From positions 1 to 14,570 of the forward strand of contig DASSKF010000032.1 in the NCBI GenBank assembly GCA_035690725.1: 14,570 nucleotides of DNA, read 5' to 3'. The notes under the pieces are model-generated. The model worked only from the letters and a program-made list of their open reading frames with translations. It was not told where the DNA came from and searched no databases. This stretch comes from DASSKF01 sp035690725 (lineage in GTDB: Bacteria > Actinomycetota > Actinomycetes > Actinomycetales > Dermatophilaceae). This document shows, piece by piece, positions 8,736 to 14,570 of the stretch. The translations under genes were made by a program, and so were the position numbers. Each line of letters opens with the position of its first letter. The stretch's first letter is position 1.

Positions 8736-9892
8736 CCACCGACATCGGTATGCCGAACAACCCGCACCCGCACGGCTCAGCCGCCGTCACCGCTGACTCC
8801 CCCCTCGCCGGCACCGCGGGAGTGCCGCAGGTCGGGGCGGACGACCCGAAGCTCACCAAGAAGGACTTCACGTCCGACCAGGAGGTGCGCTGGTGCCCCG
8901 GGTGCGGCGACTACGCCGTCCTCGCGGCCGTGCAGGGCTTCCTGCCCGAGCTCGGACTGCGCCGGGAGAACATCGTCTTCGTGTCCGGCATCGGCTGCTC
9001 CTCGCGCTTCCCGTACTACCTCAACACCTACGGGATGCACTCGATCCACGGGCGCGCCCCGGCGATCGCGACCGGGCTGGCGACCTCGCGCAGCGACCTG
9101 TCGGTGTGGGTCGTCACCGGTGACGGTGACGCGCTGTCGATCGGCGGCAACCACCTGATCCACGCGCTGCGCCGGAACGTCAACCTCACGATCCTGCTGT
9201 TCAACAACAAGATCTACGGCCTGACCAAGGGGCAGTACTCCCCCACCTCCGAGGTCGGCAGCATCACGAAGTCGACCCCGCTGGGCTCGGTGGACACGCC
9301 GTTCAACCCGGTCTCGCTGGCGCTCGGCGCCGAGGCGACGTTCGTGGCCCGGACCATGGACTCCGACCGCAAGCACCTCACCGCGACACTGCGTGCCGCG
9401 GCGGAGCACCGGGGAACGGCGCTGGTCGAGATCTACCAGAACTGCCCGATCTTCAACGACGGCGCGTTCCAGCTGCTCAAGGGCAACGACGACAAGACGG
9501 CACGGTTGCTCCGCCTGGTCGACGGCGAGCAGGTGCGGGTCGGGGAGGGCGAGGACAGCCGCGTGGTGGTCCGGGACGACGCCGGCGAGCTGCGGGTGGT
9601 CCCGGAGTCGGACGCCGAGACCAGTCGGGTGCTGGTGCACGACAGCGGCGCCGACAACCCGGCGCAGGCGTTCGCGCTCTCCCGCTTCGACGACGGGAGC
9701 ATGCAGCACGTGCCGATGGGGATCTTCCGCAGCGTCGAGCGGCCGACCTACGACGACCTGGTCCGCGCGCAGGTGGACGCCGCGGTCTCGTCGGGCGGCG
9801 GGCCCGCCAGCGACGCCGACCTCGCCCGGCTGCTCGAGGGCAAGGACACCTGGACCGTCTCGGCGGCCGACCCCGAGCCCAGCCGCGCCTGA
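8732..9892 (+). CDS. korB: 2-oxoglutarate:ferredoxin oxidoreductase, beta subunit
   Basis: Thiamine-diphosphate and [4Fe-4S] subunit of KorAB; it performs decarboxylation and passes electrons to ferredoxin. The 386 residues contain EVRWCPGCGDYAVL (Cys55, Cys58), GIGCSSRFPYY (Cys89) and YQNCPIFNDG (Cys238), the four probable cluster ligands. The ThDP/Mg motif VVTGDGDALSIGGNH at 128-141 ends in LLFNNKIYGLTKGQ. Residues 1-45 form a Pro/Ala-rich leader, and the C-terminal ~110 residues (from about 275) are a less conserved acidic extension typical of the actinobacterial form. GTG start with AGGAGG 7 bases upstream, 4-bp overlap with korA: translational coupling and 1:1 stoichiometry. No ferredoxin gene is adjacent in the window, so the electron acceptor is encoded elsewhere. 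The last 21 bases, stop included, are duplicated just downstream. Confidence 0.96.
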
Positions 9893-9914
9893 GCCCGAGC
9901 CCAGCCACGCCTGA
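9872..9914 (+). repeat. tandem duplication of the korB 3' end
   Basis: The 21 bases 9872-9892 (CCCGAGCCCAGCCGCGCCTGA plus neighbours) recur at 9894-9914 with a single G-to-A change. The period is 22 bp, so the second copy is out of frame and non-coding in the korB frame. Replication slippage over the stop codon is the likely origin. Confidence 0.8.
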
Positions 9915-9927
9915 CCCGATTCCGCAG

Positions 9928-9948
9928 CCACCCGGCATACCGGCGTGG
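9928..9948 (+). terminator. hairpin downstream of korB, candidate terminator
   Basis: CCACCCGG, loop CATA, CCGG-c-GTGG: an 8-bp stem with one bulged C, starting 35 bases after the korB stop. There is no T-tract, as is usual for candidate terminators in very GC-rich genomes. The loop region lies inside the overrepresented 10-mer CGGCATACCG. Confidence 0.4.
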
Positions 9949-9999
9949 TGAGCCGCTCGACCGCGTTTCTTGGGGACGTTTCCGCTGCTCCGGCGACGG

Positions 10000-10030
10000 A
10001 CGCGCCGCACAGAAGCGCCACGGGGCGCGT
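10000..10030. other. inverted repeat ACGCGCC-N17-GGCGCGT in the korB-rarD gap
   Basis: Perfect 7-bp arms, GC-only except for the ends, 17-base loop. It may be a second termination hairpin or chance in GC-rich DNA. The rest of the 220-bp gap holds no plausible coding frame. Confidence 0.25.
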
Positions 10031-10061
10031 GCTGTTGGCTTCGTGGGTCGCGTGGTGAGAC

Positions 10062-10090
10062 GGACCGTCCCCCGATTTGGACCGGTCCCC
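10062..10090. promoter_or_regulatory. repeated GGACCG(G)TCCCC element before rarD
   Basis: GGACCGTCCCC (10062-10072) and GGACCGGTCCCC (10079-10090) start 17 bp apart. The second contains the perfect palindrome GGACCGGTCC (10079-10088). The pair ends 22 bp before the rarD start, a position fitting an operator at the promoter or leader. The binding protein is unknown. Confidence 0.3.
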
Positions 10091-10112
10091 GGGGCGGGAG
10101 CAGAGTGGTGCG

Positions 10113-11060
10113 GTGACGCCCGCCCTCCTCCGTGACACCGACCCGTCGCGGCTGGGGACGGGGTACGGGTTCACCGCGTACCTCATCTGGGGCGCGTTCC
10201 CGCTCTACTTCACCACCCTCGCGCCGGCGAGCGCCTGGGAGATCCTGGTCCACCGCATCCTGTGGTCGCTGGTCTTCTGCGTCATCGTCGTCCTGGTCAC
10301 CCGGGACCTGGCGTGGGTGCGTCCCATCCTGCGGCGCCCGCGTGCCCTCGTGGGGATCACGCTGGCGAGCATCTTCATCGCGGCGAACTGGACCATCTAC
10401 GTCGCGGCGGTGATGAGCGGGCACGTCACCGAGGCCGCGCTCGGCTACTTCCTCAACCCGTTGGTCACGGTGGGCCTCGGGGTGCTGGTGCTGCGCGAGC
10501 GACTGCGGCCGCTGCAGTGGGTCGCCGTCGGCATCGGCCTGCTCGGTGCGCTGTACCTGACCGTCGCGGCGGGCAAGCCGCCGTGGATCTCGCTCGCGCT
10601 GGCGTGCAGCTTCGCCAGCTACGGGTTCATGAAGAAGCGTCTGGGCGCGAGCCTGGGCGCCCTGCACAGCCTCACCGCCGAGACGGCCGTGCTGGCCCCG
10701 ATCGCCGCGCTGGTGCTGGTCTGGCTGACGCTCACCGGGCGGTCCACCTTCACCACTGCCGGAGTGGGGCACTCCCTGCTGCTGACCTCGGCCGGCGTGG
10801 CGACGGCGATCCCGCTGCTGCTCTTCGCCGCTGCCGCGCGCCGGGTGCCGCTGGTGACGATCGGCCTGCTGCAGTTCATCACCCCGATCCTGCAGCTGCT
10901 CGCCGGCGTGGTCATCCTGGGCGAGCACATGAGCTCGGCGCGGTGGGCCGGCTTCGCGATCGTGTGGGTGGCCCTCGCGGTGCTCAGCGTGGACTCGGTG
11001 CACTCGGCCCGCAGCCGGTCCCGTCAACTCGCGCGTGCGGCCGAGGGCGCGGCGGCCTGA
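10113..11060 (+). CDS. rarD: EamA-family transporter, RarD type
   Basis: Integral membrane protein of the drug/metabolite transporter superfamily. The 315 residues match the family length (about 300) and carry about ten hydrophobic segments in two halves. RarD landmarks are present: YLIWGAFPLYF (23-33), WEILVHRILWS (42-52), IAANWTIYVAAV (89-100), EAALGYFLNPL (107-117) and LLQFITPILQ in the second half. The substrate of RarD proteins is not settled (the name comes from chloramphenicol-sensitivity work), so no substrate is assigned. The GTG at 10113 was chosen because it leaves a short cytoplasmic N-terminus before helix 1; GGGAG lies 12 bases upstream, a loose ribosome site. It stands alone, 220 bp after korB and convergent with the ChaB-like gene, so a link with korAB is unlikely. 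The C-terminus is short, basic and Ala/Arg-rich. Confidence 0.92.
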   Translation: MTPALLRDTDPSRLGTGYGFTAYLIWGAFPLYFTTLAPASAWEILVHRILWSLVFCVIVVLVTRDLAWVRPILRRPRALVGITLASIFIAANWTIYVAAVMSGHVTEAALGYFLNPLVTVGLGVLVLRERLRPLQWVAVGIGLLGALYLTVAAGKPPWISLALACSFASYGFMKKRLGASLGALHSLTAETAVLAPIAALVLVWLTLTGRSTFTTAGVGHSLLLTSAGVATAIPLLLFAAAARRVPLVTIGLLQFITPILQLLAGVVILGEHMSSARWAGFAIVWVALAVLSVDSVHSARSRSRQLARAAEGAAA

Positions 11061-11070
11061 CGGGAGCCGT

Positions 11071-11166
11071 CCGGCCGGGTCCGGGCGCACACCATCCCCG
11101 AGATCGGGCCTCCCGTGCGCCCCGGCCGGGTCGGGGCGCGCACGACCCCCGAGATCGGGCCTCCCG
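11071..11166. repeat. two-copy tandem repeat A, 51-bp period
   Basis: Copies 11071-11115 and 11122-11166 match at 41 of 45 positions, separated by 6 bases. Each begins CCGGCCGGGTC and ends with GAGATCGGGCCTCCCG. It fills most of the 141-bp convergent gap between rarD and the ChaB-like gene. The internal CCCG/CGGG pair may form a short hairpin, and CGGGAG at 11061 can pair with CTCCCG at 11110-11115. Confidence 0.85.
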
Positions 11167-11179
11167 CCTGATCGTCGTC

Positions 11180-11198
11180 CTCCGGAGCGTGGCCGGAG
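11180..11198 (-). terminator. hairpin just after the ChaB-like stop codon
   Basis: CTCCGG, 7-base loop, CCGGAG: a perfect 6-bp stem starting 3 bases beyond the stop on the minus strand. No T-tract. It could serve both convergent genes. Confidence 0.4.
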
Positions 11199-11201
11199 CG
11201 G

Positions 11202-11618
11202 TCAGTCGCGGGACTGGGCGGTCTTGCTGTCGTTGGCCTTCTGGATCGCGTCGACCAGCTCGTCCTTGTCCATGCTGGACCGGCCGGAGATGTCGAGCTT
11301 CTGGGCGACCTCGTAGAGGTGCTCCTTGCTGGCGTTGGCGTCCACGCCGCCGGCCGTGTCCCGGTCGGTGTCCACACCGCCCTCGGCCTGCTGGTCGCTG
11401 GGGCCCTTCTCGTCCTTGGCCTCCCAGCGGTCGCCGACCTTCTCGTAGGAGTGCTTCAGGGCGGCGTAGGCCGTCCGGTGCGCCCGCTCCCCGTCGCCGT
11501 ACTCCTCCGCGGCCGAGTCGTGCGCCTCGGCGAAGGTGCGTTGCGCCTTCGCGTCGGAGCGCTGCAACGTGCTCGGGAGCTCGTCCTTGTTCGGCTTGCC
11601 GTTCTTCATCATGGGCAT
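11202..11618 (-). CDS. ChaB-domain protein with C-terminal Rho_N/SAP-like helix-extended-loop-helix
   Basis: A 138-residue, strongly charged, soluble protein with no signal peptide or membrane helix. Residues about 11-66 match the ChaB fold (DELPSTLQRSDAKAQRTF ... AHRTAYAALKHSYEKVGDRW). A Gly/Asp/Gln-rich linker at 67-95 leads to 97-128 (SKEHLYEVAQKLDI ... DKDELVDAIQKAN), typical of Rho_N/SAP-like modules that often bind nucleic acid. ChaB was named as a cation transport regulator in E. coli, but the function of actinobacterial members is not established; stress or DNA-associated roles are inference. The ATG at 11616-11618 has GGAGG 6 bases upstream, better placed than the ATGs at codons 3 and 4. 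It is monocistronic, bounded by hairpins, and tandem repeats of 51-bp period lie on both sides. Confidence 0.9.
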   Translation of the reverse strand: MPMMKNGKPNKDELPSTLQRSDAKAQRTFAEAHDSAAEEYGDGERAHRTAYAALKHSYEKVGDRWEAKDEKGPSDQQAEGGVDTDRDTAGGVDANASKEHLYEVAQKLDISGRSSMDKDELVDAIQKANDSKTAQSRD

Positions 11619-11711
11619 GGCAGACCTCCACTCGTTCGAATGGCTCCTGGGTCCACTGTGCCGCAGAATCGGTCGTTGCGCTCGTCGAGGCGCCGGTATG
11701 CCGGCTCGGTC

Positions 11712-11846
11712 CCGGAGAAGTGCCCCGCTCGGTCAGTTGTCAGGTCCGGCCGGGCGCGAACGCCGGAGAAGTGCCCCGCTCGGTCAGTTGTCAGGTCCGG
11801 CCGGGCGCGAACGTCGGAGAAGTGCCCCGCTCGGTCAGTTGTCAGG
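11712..11846. repeat. 2.65-copy tandem repeat B, 51-bp period
   Basis: Copies 11712-11762 and 11763-11813 are identical over all 51 bp. A third, partial copy (11814-11846, 33 bp) differs only at its first base and stops where the hairpin after the prenyl synthase begins. The unit contains GTGCCCCGCTCGGTCAG, TTGTCAGGTCCGGCCGGG and GCGCGAACG. Perfect identity means recent duplication or ongoing homogenisation. It lies between the prenyl synthase stop and the ChaB-like promoter area, and no gene is apparent in it. Confidence 0.92.
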
Positions 11847-11864
11847 CGCTCGGTCACCGGGCGC
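11846..11864 (-). terminator. hairpin at the end of the nuo operon/prenyl synthase
   Basis: GCGC-t-CG, loop GTCAC, CG-g-GCGC: seven stem positions, one of them a mismatch (C/A on the minus strand), directly abutting the synthase stop codon at 11865. It is a candidate end of the nuo transcript. Confidence 0.35.
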
Positions 11865-12875
11865 TCAGGTCGCGCGGTTGGCCACGCCGAGCGCCAGCGC
11901 CCGGAGGGCCTCCAGGGCGTCGCCGTCACCGAGGGGCTCGAGCAGGTCCCGGGCCTCCCGTGCGACCGAGTTGGTGTGCTCGCGGGCGCGCTGCATCGCG
12001 GCGTGGCCGCGGAGCATGTCGAGTGCCTCGGCGTGCAGCGTCTCGTCCCGCAGGTCGCTGGCCAGCAGGGCCCGCAGCCGCTCGTCGGCCGGGTCCGTGG
12101 ACGCCTTGGCGTAGAGCACGGGAAGGGTGTCGACGCCCTCCCGGAGGTCGGTGCCCGGTGTCTTGCCGGACTCCCGCGACTCCGACTCGATGTCGAGCAG
12201 GTCGTCCGCGAGCTGGAACGCCATCCCAAGGCGTTCGCCGTAGCGACGCATGATCTCGACCGTCTGCGGCGGGCAGCCGCTGAACAGGGCTCCGTAGTGC
12301 GCGGCGGTCGCGAACAACGAGCCGGTCTTCTCCGACAGGACGCCGAGGTAGTAGTCCAGCGGGTCGACCCCCTCGGGAGCCGGGCGGTCGTCGCGGATCT
12401 GCCCGGTGCAGAGCCGGACGAACGTCTCCGACTGGATCCGCACCGCCTCCGCGCCGAGGTCGGCGATCACCTCCGACGCCCGAGCGAAGAGCAGGTCTCC
12501 GACGAGGATCGCCGTGGAGTTGTCATAGCGCGCGTTGGCGCTCTGCGCGCCCCGGCGCACGGGGGCCTCGTCCATCACGTCGTCGTGGTAGAGCGAGGCC
12601 AGATGGGTCAGCTCCACCCCCGTGGCTGCCGCGACGACCCGCTCGTTGCGTCCGGAGCCCAGCTCGGCCGCGAGCAGGGTCAGCAGCGGCCGGAAGCGCT
12701 TGCCGCCCGCCGAGGAGAGGTGTCCTGAGGCTTGGGCGATGAACGGCTCCTCGTGGTCGACCCGGTCCCGCAGGCAGCGGTCGACCTCGGTAAGACCCTC
12801 CTGCAGCCGCGCCGCGAGCTCCGGCGAGAGCGATGGCAGCGCCAGGCTCTCGACGGGTCGGGCAGCGGGGGTCAT
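11865..12875 (-). CDS. polyprenyl diphosphate synthase (menaquinone side chain)
   Basis: Trans-prenyltransferase that extends an allylic diphosphate with isopentenyl diphosphate; next to nuo genes it most likely makes the long side chain of menaquinone, the quinone complex I reduces. The 336 residues match the family length. Visible motifs: GGKRFRP (57-63, substrate phosphate binding), first Asp-rich motif LYHDDVMDEAPVRRG (DDVMD 98-102), KTGSLF (183-188), and second Asp-rich motif FQLADDLLDIESE (DDLLD 224-228). The chain length cannot be read reliably from sequence by eye. The ATG at 12873-12875 overlaps the nuoN stop (ATGA). No ribosome site is obvious, so translation probably depends on ribosomes finishing nuoN. 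The frame stays open far upstream, but that part lies wholly inside nuoN and was rejected. It is the last gene of the operon. Confidence 0.95.
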   Translation of the reverse strand: MTPAARPVESLALPSLSPELAARLQEGLTEVDRCLRDRVDHEEPFIAQASGHLSSAGGKRFRPLLTLLAAELGSGRNERVVAAATGVELTHLASLYHDDVMDEAPVRRGAQSANARYDNSTAILVGDLLFARASEVIADLGAEAVRIQSETFVRLCTGQIRDDRPAPEGVDPLDYYLGVLSEKTGSLFATAAHYGALFSGCPPQTVEIMRRYGERLGMAFQLADDLLDIESESRESGKTPGTDLREGVDTLPVLYAKASTDPADERLRALLASDLRDETLHAEALDMLRGHAAMQRAREHTNSVAREARDLLEPLGDGDALEALRALALGVANRAT

Positions 12876-14443
12876 CGGAGGAACTGCGACGAGCTGGCCG
12901 CGAGGTCGAGCAGCGGCGCCGGCACGATGCCGAGCACGAGCGTGGCCAGTGCCCCGATGGTGATCGCCACGGTGCTCACGACGGTGGGCATCGCGACACG
13001 CGTCTCCCCGGTCGGCTCCGAGAAGTACATGAGCACGATGACCCGGAAGTAGACGAACGCCGTGACCGCGCTCGCCAGGACGCCGATCACCACGAGCCAG
13101 ACGCCGGAGGTGCCCCCGTGGGCGATCGCCGGTGCGAAGGTGGCGAACTTGGCGGTGAAGCCGGAGGTGAACGGGATGCCGGCGAAGGCGAGCAGGAGGA
13201 AGGCGAAGACACCCGCGACGACCGGGTGCCGCTTGCCGAGACCGGCCCACTGGTTCAAGCTCGTCGCCTCGGCGCCCCGCTCCCGGACCAACGCGACGAT
13301 CGCGAAGGCCGCGATGACGCTGAAGCCATAGGTGGCGAGGTAGAAGAGCACGCCCGCGACGCCGACCCGGTCCAGCGCCAGCACGCCGACGAGGACGAAG
13401 CCGGCGTGCGCGATCGAGGAGTAGGCCAGCAGCCGCTTCATGTCGGTCTGGGTCACCGACAGCACCGCGCCGACGACCATGGTGAGGACCGCGACGGCAA
13501 AGACGATCGGGTACCAGCTCCACTGGTCCCCGGGGAAGCCGACGTAGAGCACGCGCAGCAGCGCGCCGAAGGCGGCCACCTTCGTGCATGCCGCCATGAA
13601 GCCGGTCACCGGGCTCGGGGCGCCCTGGTAGACGTCCGGCGTCCAGGAGTGGAACGGGGCGGCACCGACCTTGAACAGCACGCCGATCACGACGAGGAGC
13701 ACACCGGGCAGCAACAGGCCGTCCTTGCCGGACTGGGACCCGACCGCCTCCGCGATGTCGCCGAAGTTCATCGAGCCAGCGAAGCCGAACAGCAGCGCCG
13801 AGCCGAACAGGAAGAAGGCCGAGGAGAACGCGCCGAGCAGGAAGTACTTCAACGACGCCTCCTGCGAGAGCAGGCGCCGGCGCCGGGCGAGGCCGGACAG
13901 GATGTACAGCGGCAGCGAGAGGACCTCGAGCGCGATGAACATGACGAGCAGGTCGCCGGAGGCTGGGAAGAGCATCATGCCGGCGACCGCGAACATCGTC
14001 AGGGGAAAGACCTCGGTGGTCGTCATCCCGGCCCGGAGTGCCCGTGCCTCCAGGGCCGAGCCCGGCGTGGACGCCCCGGATGGGGTGAACGCCTCGGCGG
14101 TGCGACCGTCGAAGCGCTCGGCCATCGCGAGCACCGCCAGCAGCGCCAGGGCCACGATGATCCCCTGCAGCAGCAGGGCCGGGCCGTCGATGACGACGCC
14201 GCCCTCCAGCGTGATGCCCTGGTTGGTGCGGGCCGTGGTCGCGAGTGCCGCGAGTGCGGCGGCCAGGCCGACCACGGCGATCCCGAGCTGGGTGGCGTAG
14301 CGGGCTCCGCGGGGCGCAAAGGCATCGACGAGCACCCCGACGATCGCGGCGCCGAACACGATCAGCATCGGCAGGATGGCCCCGTAGTTGACGCTCGGCG
14401 GCTGGAAGGCGGCCGACAGCACGGTGGGGACGGCGGCGATCAC
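12872..14443 (-). CDS. nuoN: NADH-quinone oxidoreductase subunit N (main locus)
   Basis: Antiporter-like proton-pumping subunit of the complex I membrane arm. The 523 residues have about 14 hydrophobic helices. Key charged residues sit at a constant offset of about 40 from E. coli NuoN: Glu173 (ALEVLSLPLY), Lys199 (SLKYFLLGAF), Lys258 (LFKVGAAPFHSWTPDVYQG) and Lys288 (CTKVAAFG). The offset arises before Glu173, including an extended loop at about 110-142 (ERFDGRTAEAFT...MTTTEVF). The GTG at 14441-14443 overlaps the nuoM stop (GTGA) and has GGGAGGA 5 bases upstream; its own stop overlaps the next gene. This is the normal last nuo gene, so the rest of the main operon lies right of the window. 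Confidence 0.96.
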   Translation of the reverse strand: MIAAVPTVLSAAFQPPSVNYGAILPMLIVFGAAIVGVLVDAFAPRGARYATQLGIAVVGLAAALAALATTARTNQGITLEGGVVIDGPALLLQGIIVALALLAVLAMAERFDGRTAEAFTPSGASTPGSALEARALRAGMTTTEVFPLTMFAVAGMMLFPASGDLLVMFIALEVLSLPLYILSGLARRRRLLSQEASLKYFLLGAFSSAFFLFGSALLFGFAGSMNFGDIAEAVGSQSGKDGLLLPGVLLVVIGVLFKVGAAPFHSWTPDVYQGAPSPVTGFMAACTKVAAFGALLRVLYVGFPGDQWSWYPIVFAVAVLTMVVGAVLSVTQTDMKRLLAYSSIAHAGFVLVGVLALDRVGVAGVLFYLATYGFSVIAAFAIVALVRERGAEATSLNQWAGLGKRHPVVAGVFAFLLLAFAGIPFTSGFTAKFATFAPAIAHGGTSGVWLVVIGVLASAVTAFVYFRVIVLMYFSEPTGETRVAMPTVVSTVAITIGALATLVLGIVPAPLLDLAASSSQFLR

Positions 14444-14570
14444 TTCTGTCCTCCCTCGGCGGCGCCGGTCAACGGCGCCGGGTCAGTGACGCCGACGTGG
14501 TGCAGCGTCTGGGACACGGCCGGGTTGATCACGTCCAGCGCCGGCTTCGGGTAGAAGCCGAGGAACAGGA
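14440..14570 (-). CDS. nuoM: NADH-quinone oxidoreductase subunit M, C-terminal end only
   Basis: Only the last 42 complete codons are in the window. They read LFLGFYPKPALDVINPAV followed by a hydrophilic tail ending in EGGQK, matching the C-terminus of actinobacterial NuoM (proton-pumping membrane subunit). Its order before nuoN and the 4-bp stop/start overlap (GTGA) agree with the standard nuoL-M-N arrangement. Everything upstream is outside the window. Confidence 0.88.
   Translation of the reverse strand, partial: LFLGFYPKPALDVINPAVSQTLHHVGVTDPAPLTGAAEGGQK

Noticed and set aside
11712..11846. CRISPR array
   Set aside because: Adjacent copies are identical end to end with no variable spacers, there are only 2.65 copies and no cas genes are nearby.
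10262..12253. A plus-strand open frame spanning rarD, the ChaB-like gene and the repeats
   Set aside because: Low-complexity Arg/Pro/Ala/Gly sequence in the wrong frame for rarD. It stays open over the repeats because 51 is a multiple of 3, not because it is coding.
12876..13589. Upstream extension of the prenyl synthase frame into nuoN
   Set aside because: The extra residues are out-of-frame nuoN, while the ATGA overlap gives a family-standard 336-residue protein.

Overview
The window comes from a high-GC actinobacterium. Nearly every codon ends in G or C, SD-type ribosome sites and GTG starts are common, genes are joined by ATGA/GTGA overlaps, and a menaquinone-type complex I operon is followed by a polyprenyl diphosphate synthase. 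Protein signatures and general feel suggest Micrococcales, perhaps Intrasporangiaceae-like, but I cannot fix the genus.

Layout, left to right. (1) 1-924, minus strand: nuoB (3' end cut by the window edge) and nuoA. These are not the continuation of the nuo genes at the right end. They are the first two genes of a second complex I cluster running left out of the window. (2) 980-6520, minus: an 1846-residue single-chain acyl-CoA carboxylase with biotin carboxylase, biotin carrier, eukaryote-like central region and carboxyltransferase. (3) 6521-6872: a divergent control region with three adjacent dyads and a candidate sigma-R-type promoter. (4) 6873-9892, plus: korA and korB, the two subunits of 2-oxoglutarate:ferredoxin oxidoreductase, translationally coupled. 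(5) 9893-10112: a gap with a stop-codon tandem duplication, hairpins and a repeated GGACCG(G)TCCCC element. (6) 10113-11060, plus: rarD-type EamA transporter. (7) 11202-11618, minus: a small ChaB/Rho_N-like protein, flanked on both sides by short tandem repeats with a 51-bp period. (8) 11865-14570, minus: nuoM (3' end only), nuoN and a polyprenyl diphosphate synthase, each overlapping the next by 4 bp. This is the tail of the main nuo operon.

How it may fit together. The main complex I (right) oxidises NADH and reduces menaquinone, and the adjacent prenyl synthase can make the menaquinone side chain. KorAB oxidises 2-oxoglutarate to succinyl-CoA and passes electrons to ferredoxin. The left nuoA/nuoB encode subunits whose sequence recalls the ferredoxin-dependent, cyanobacterial-type complex I. 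From memory, Streptomyces has a similar neighbourhood (main nuo, prenyl synthase, korAB, second partial nuo cluster). The working idea is a ferredoxin circuit, KorAB to ferredoxin to a second complex I, divergently organised with a eukaryote-like carboxylase. The decisive genes (whether nuoE/F/G are missing) lie left of the window.

No tRNA, rRNA, CRISPR array, insertion sequence or prophage was seen.
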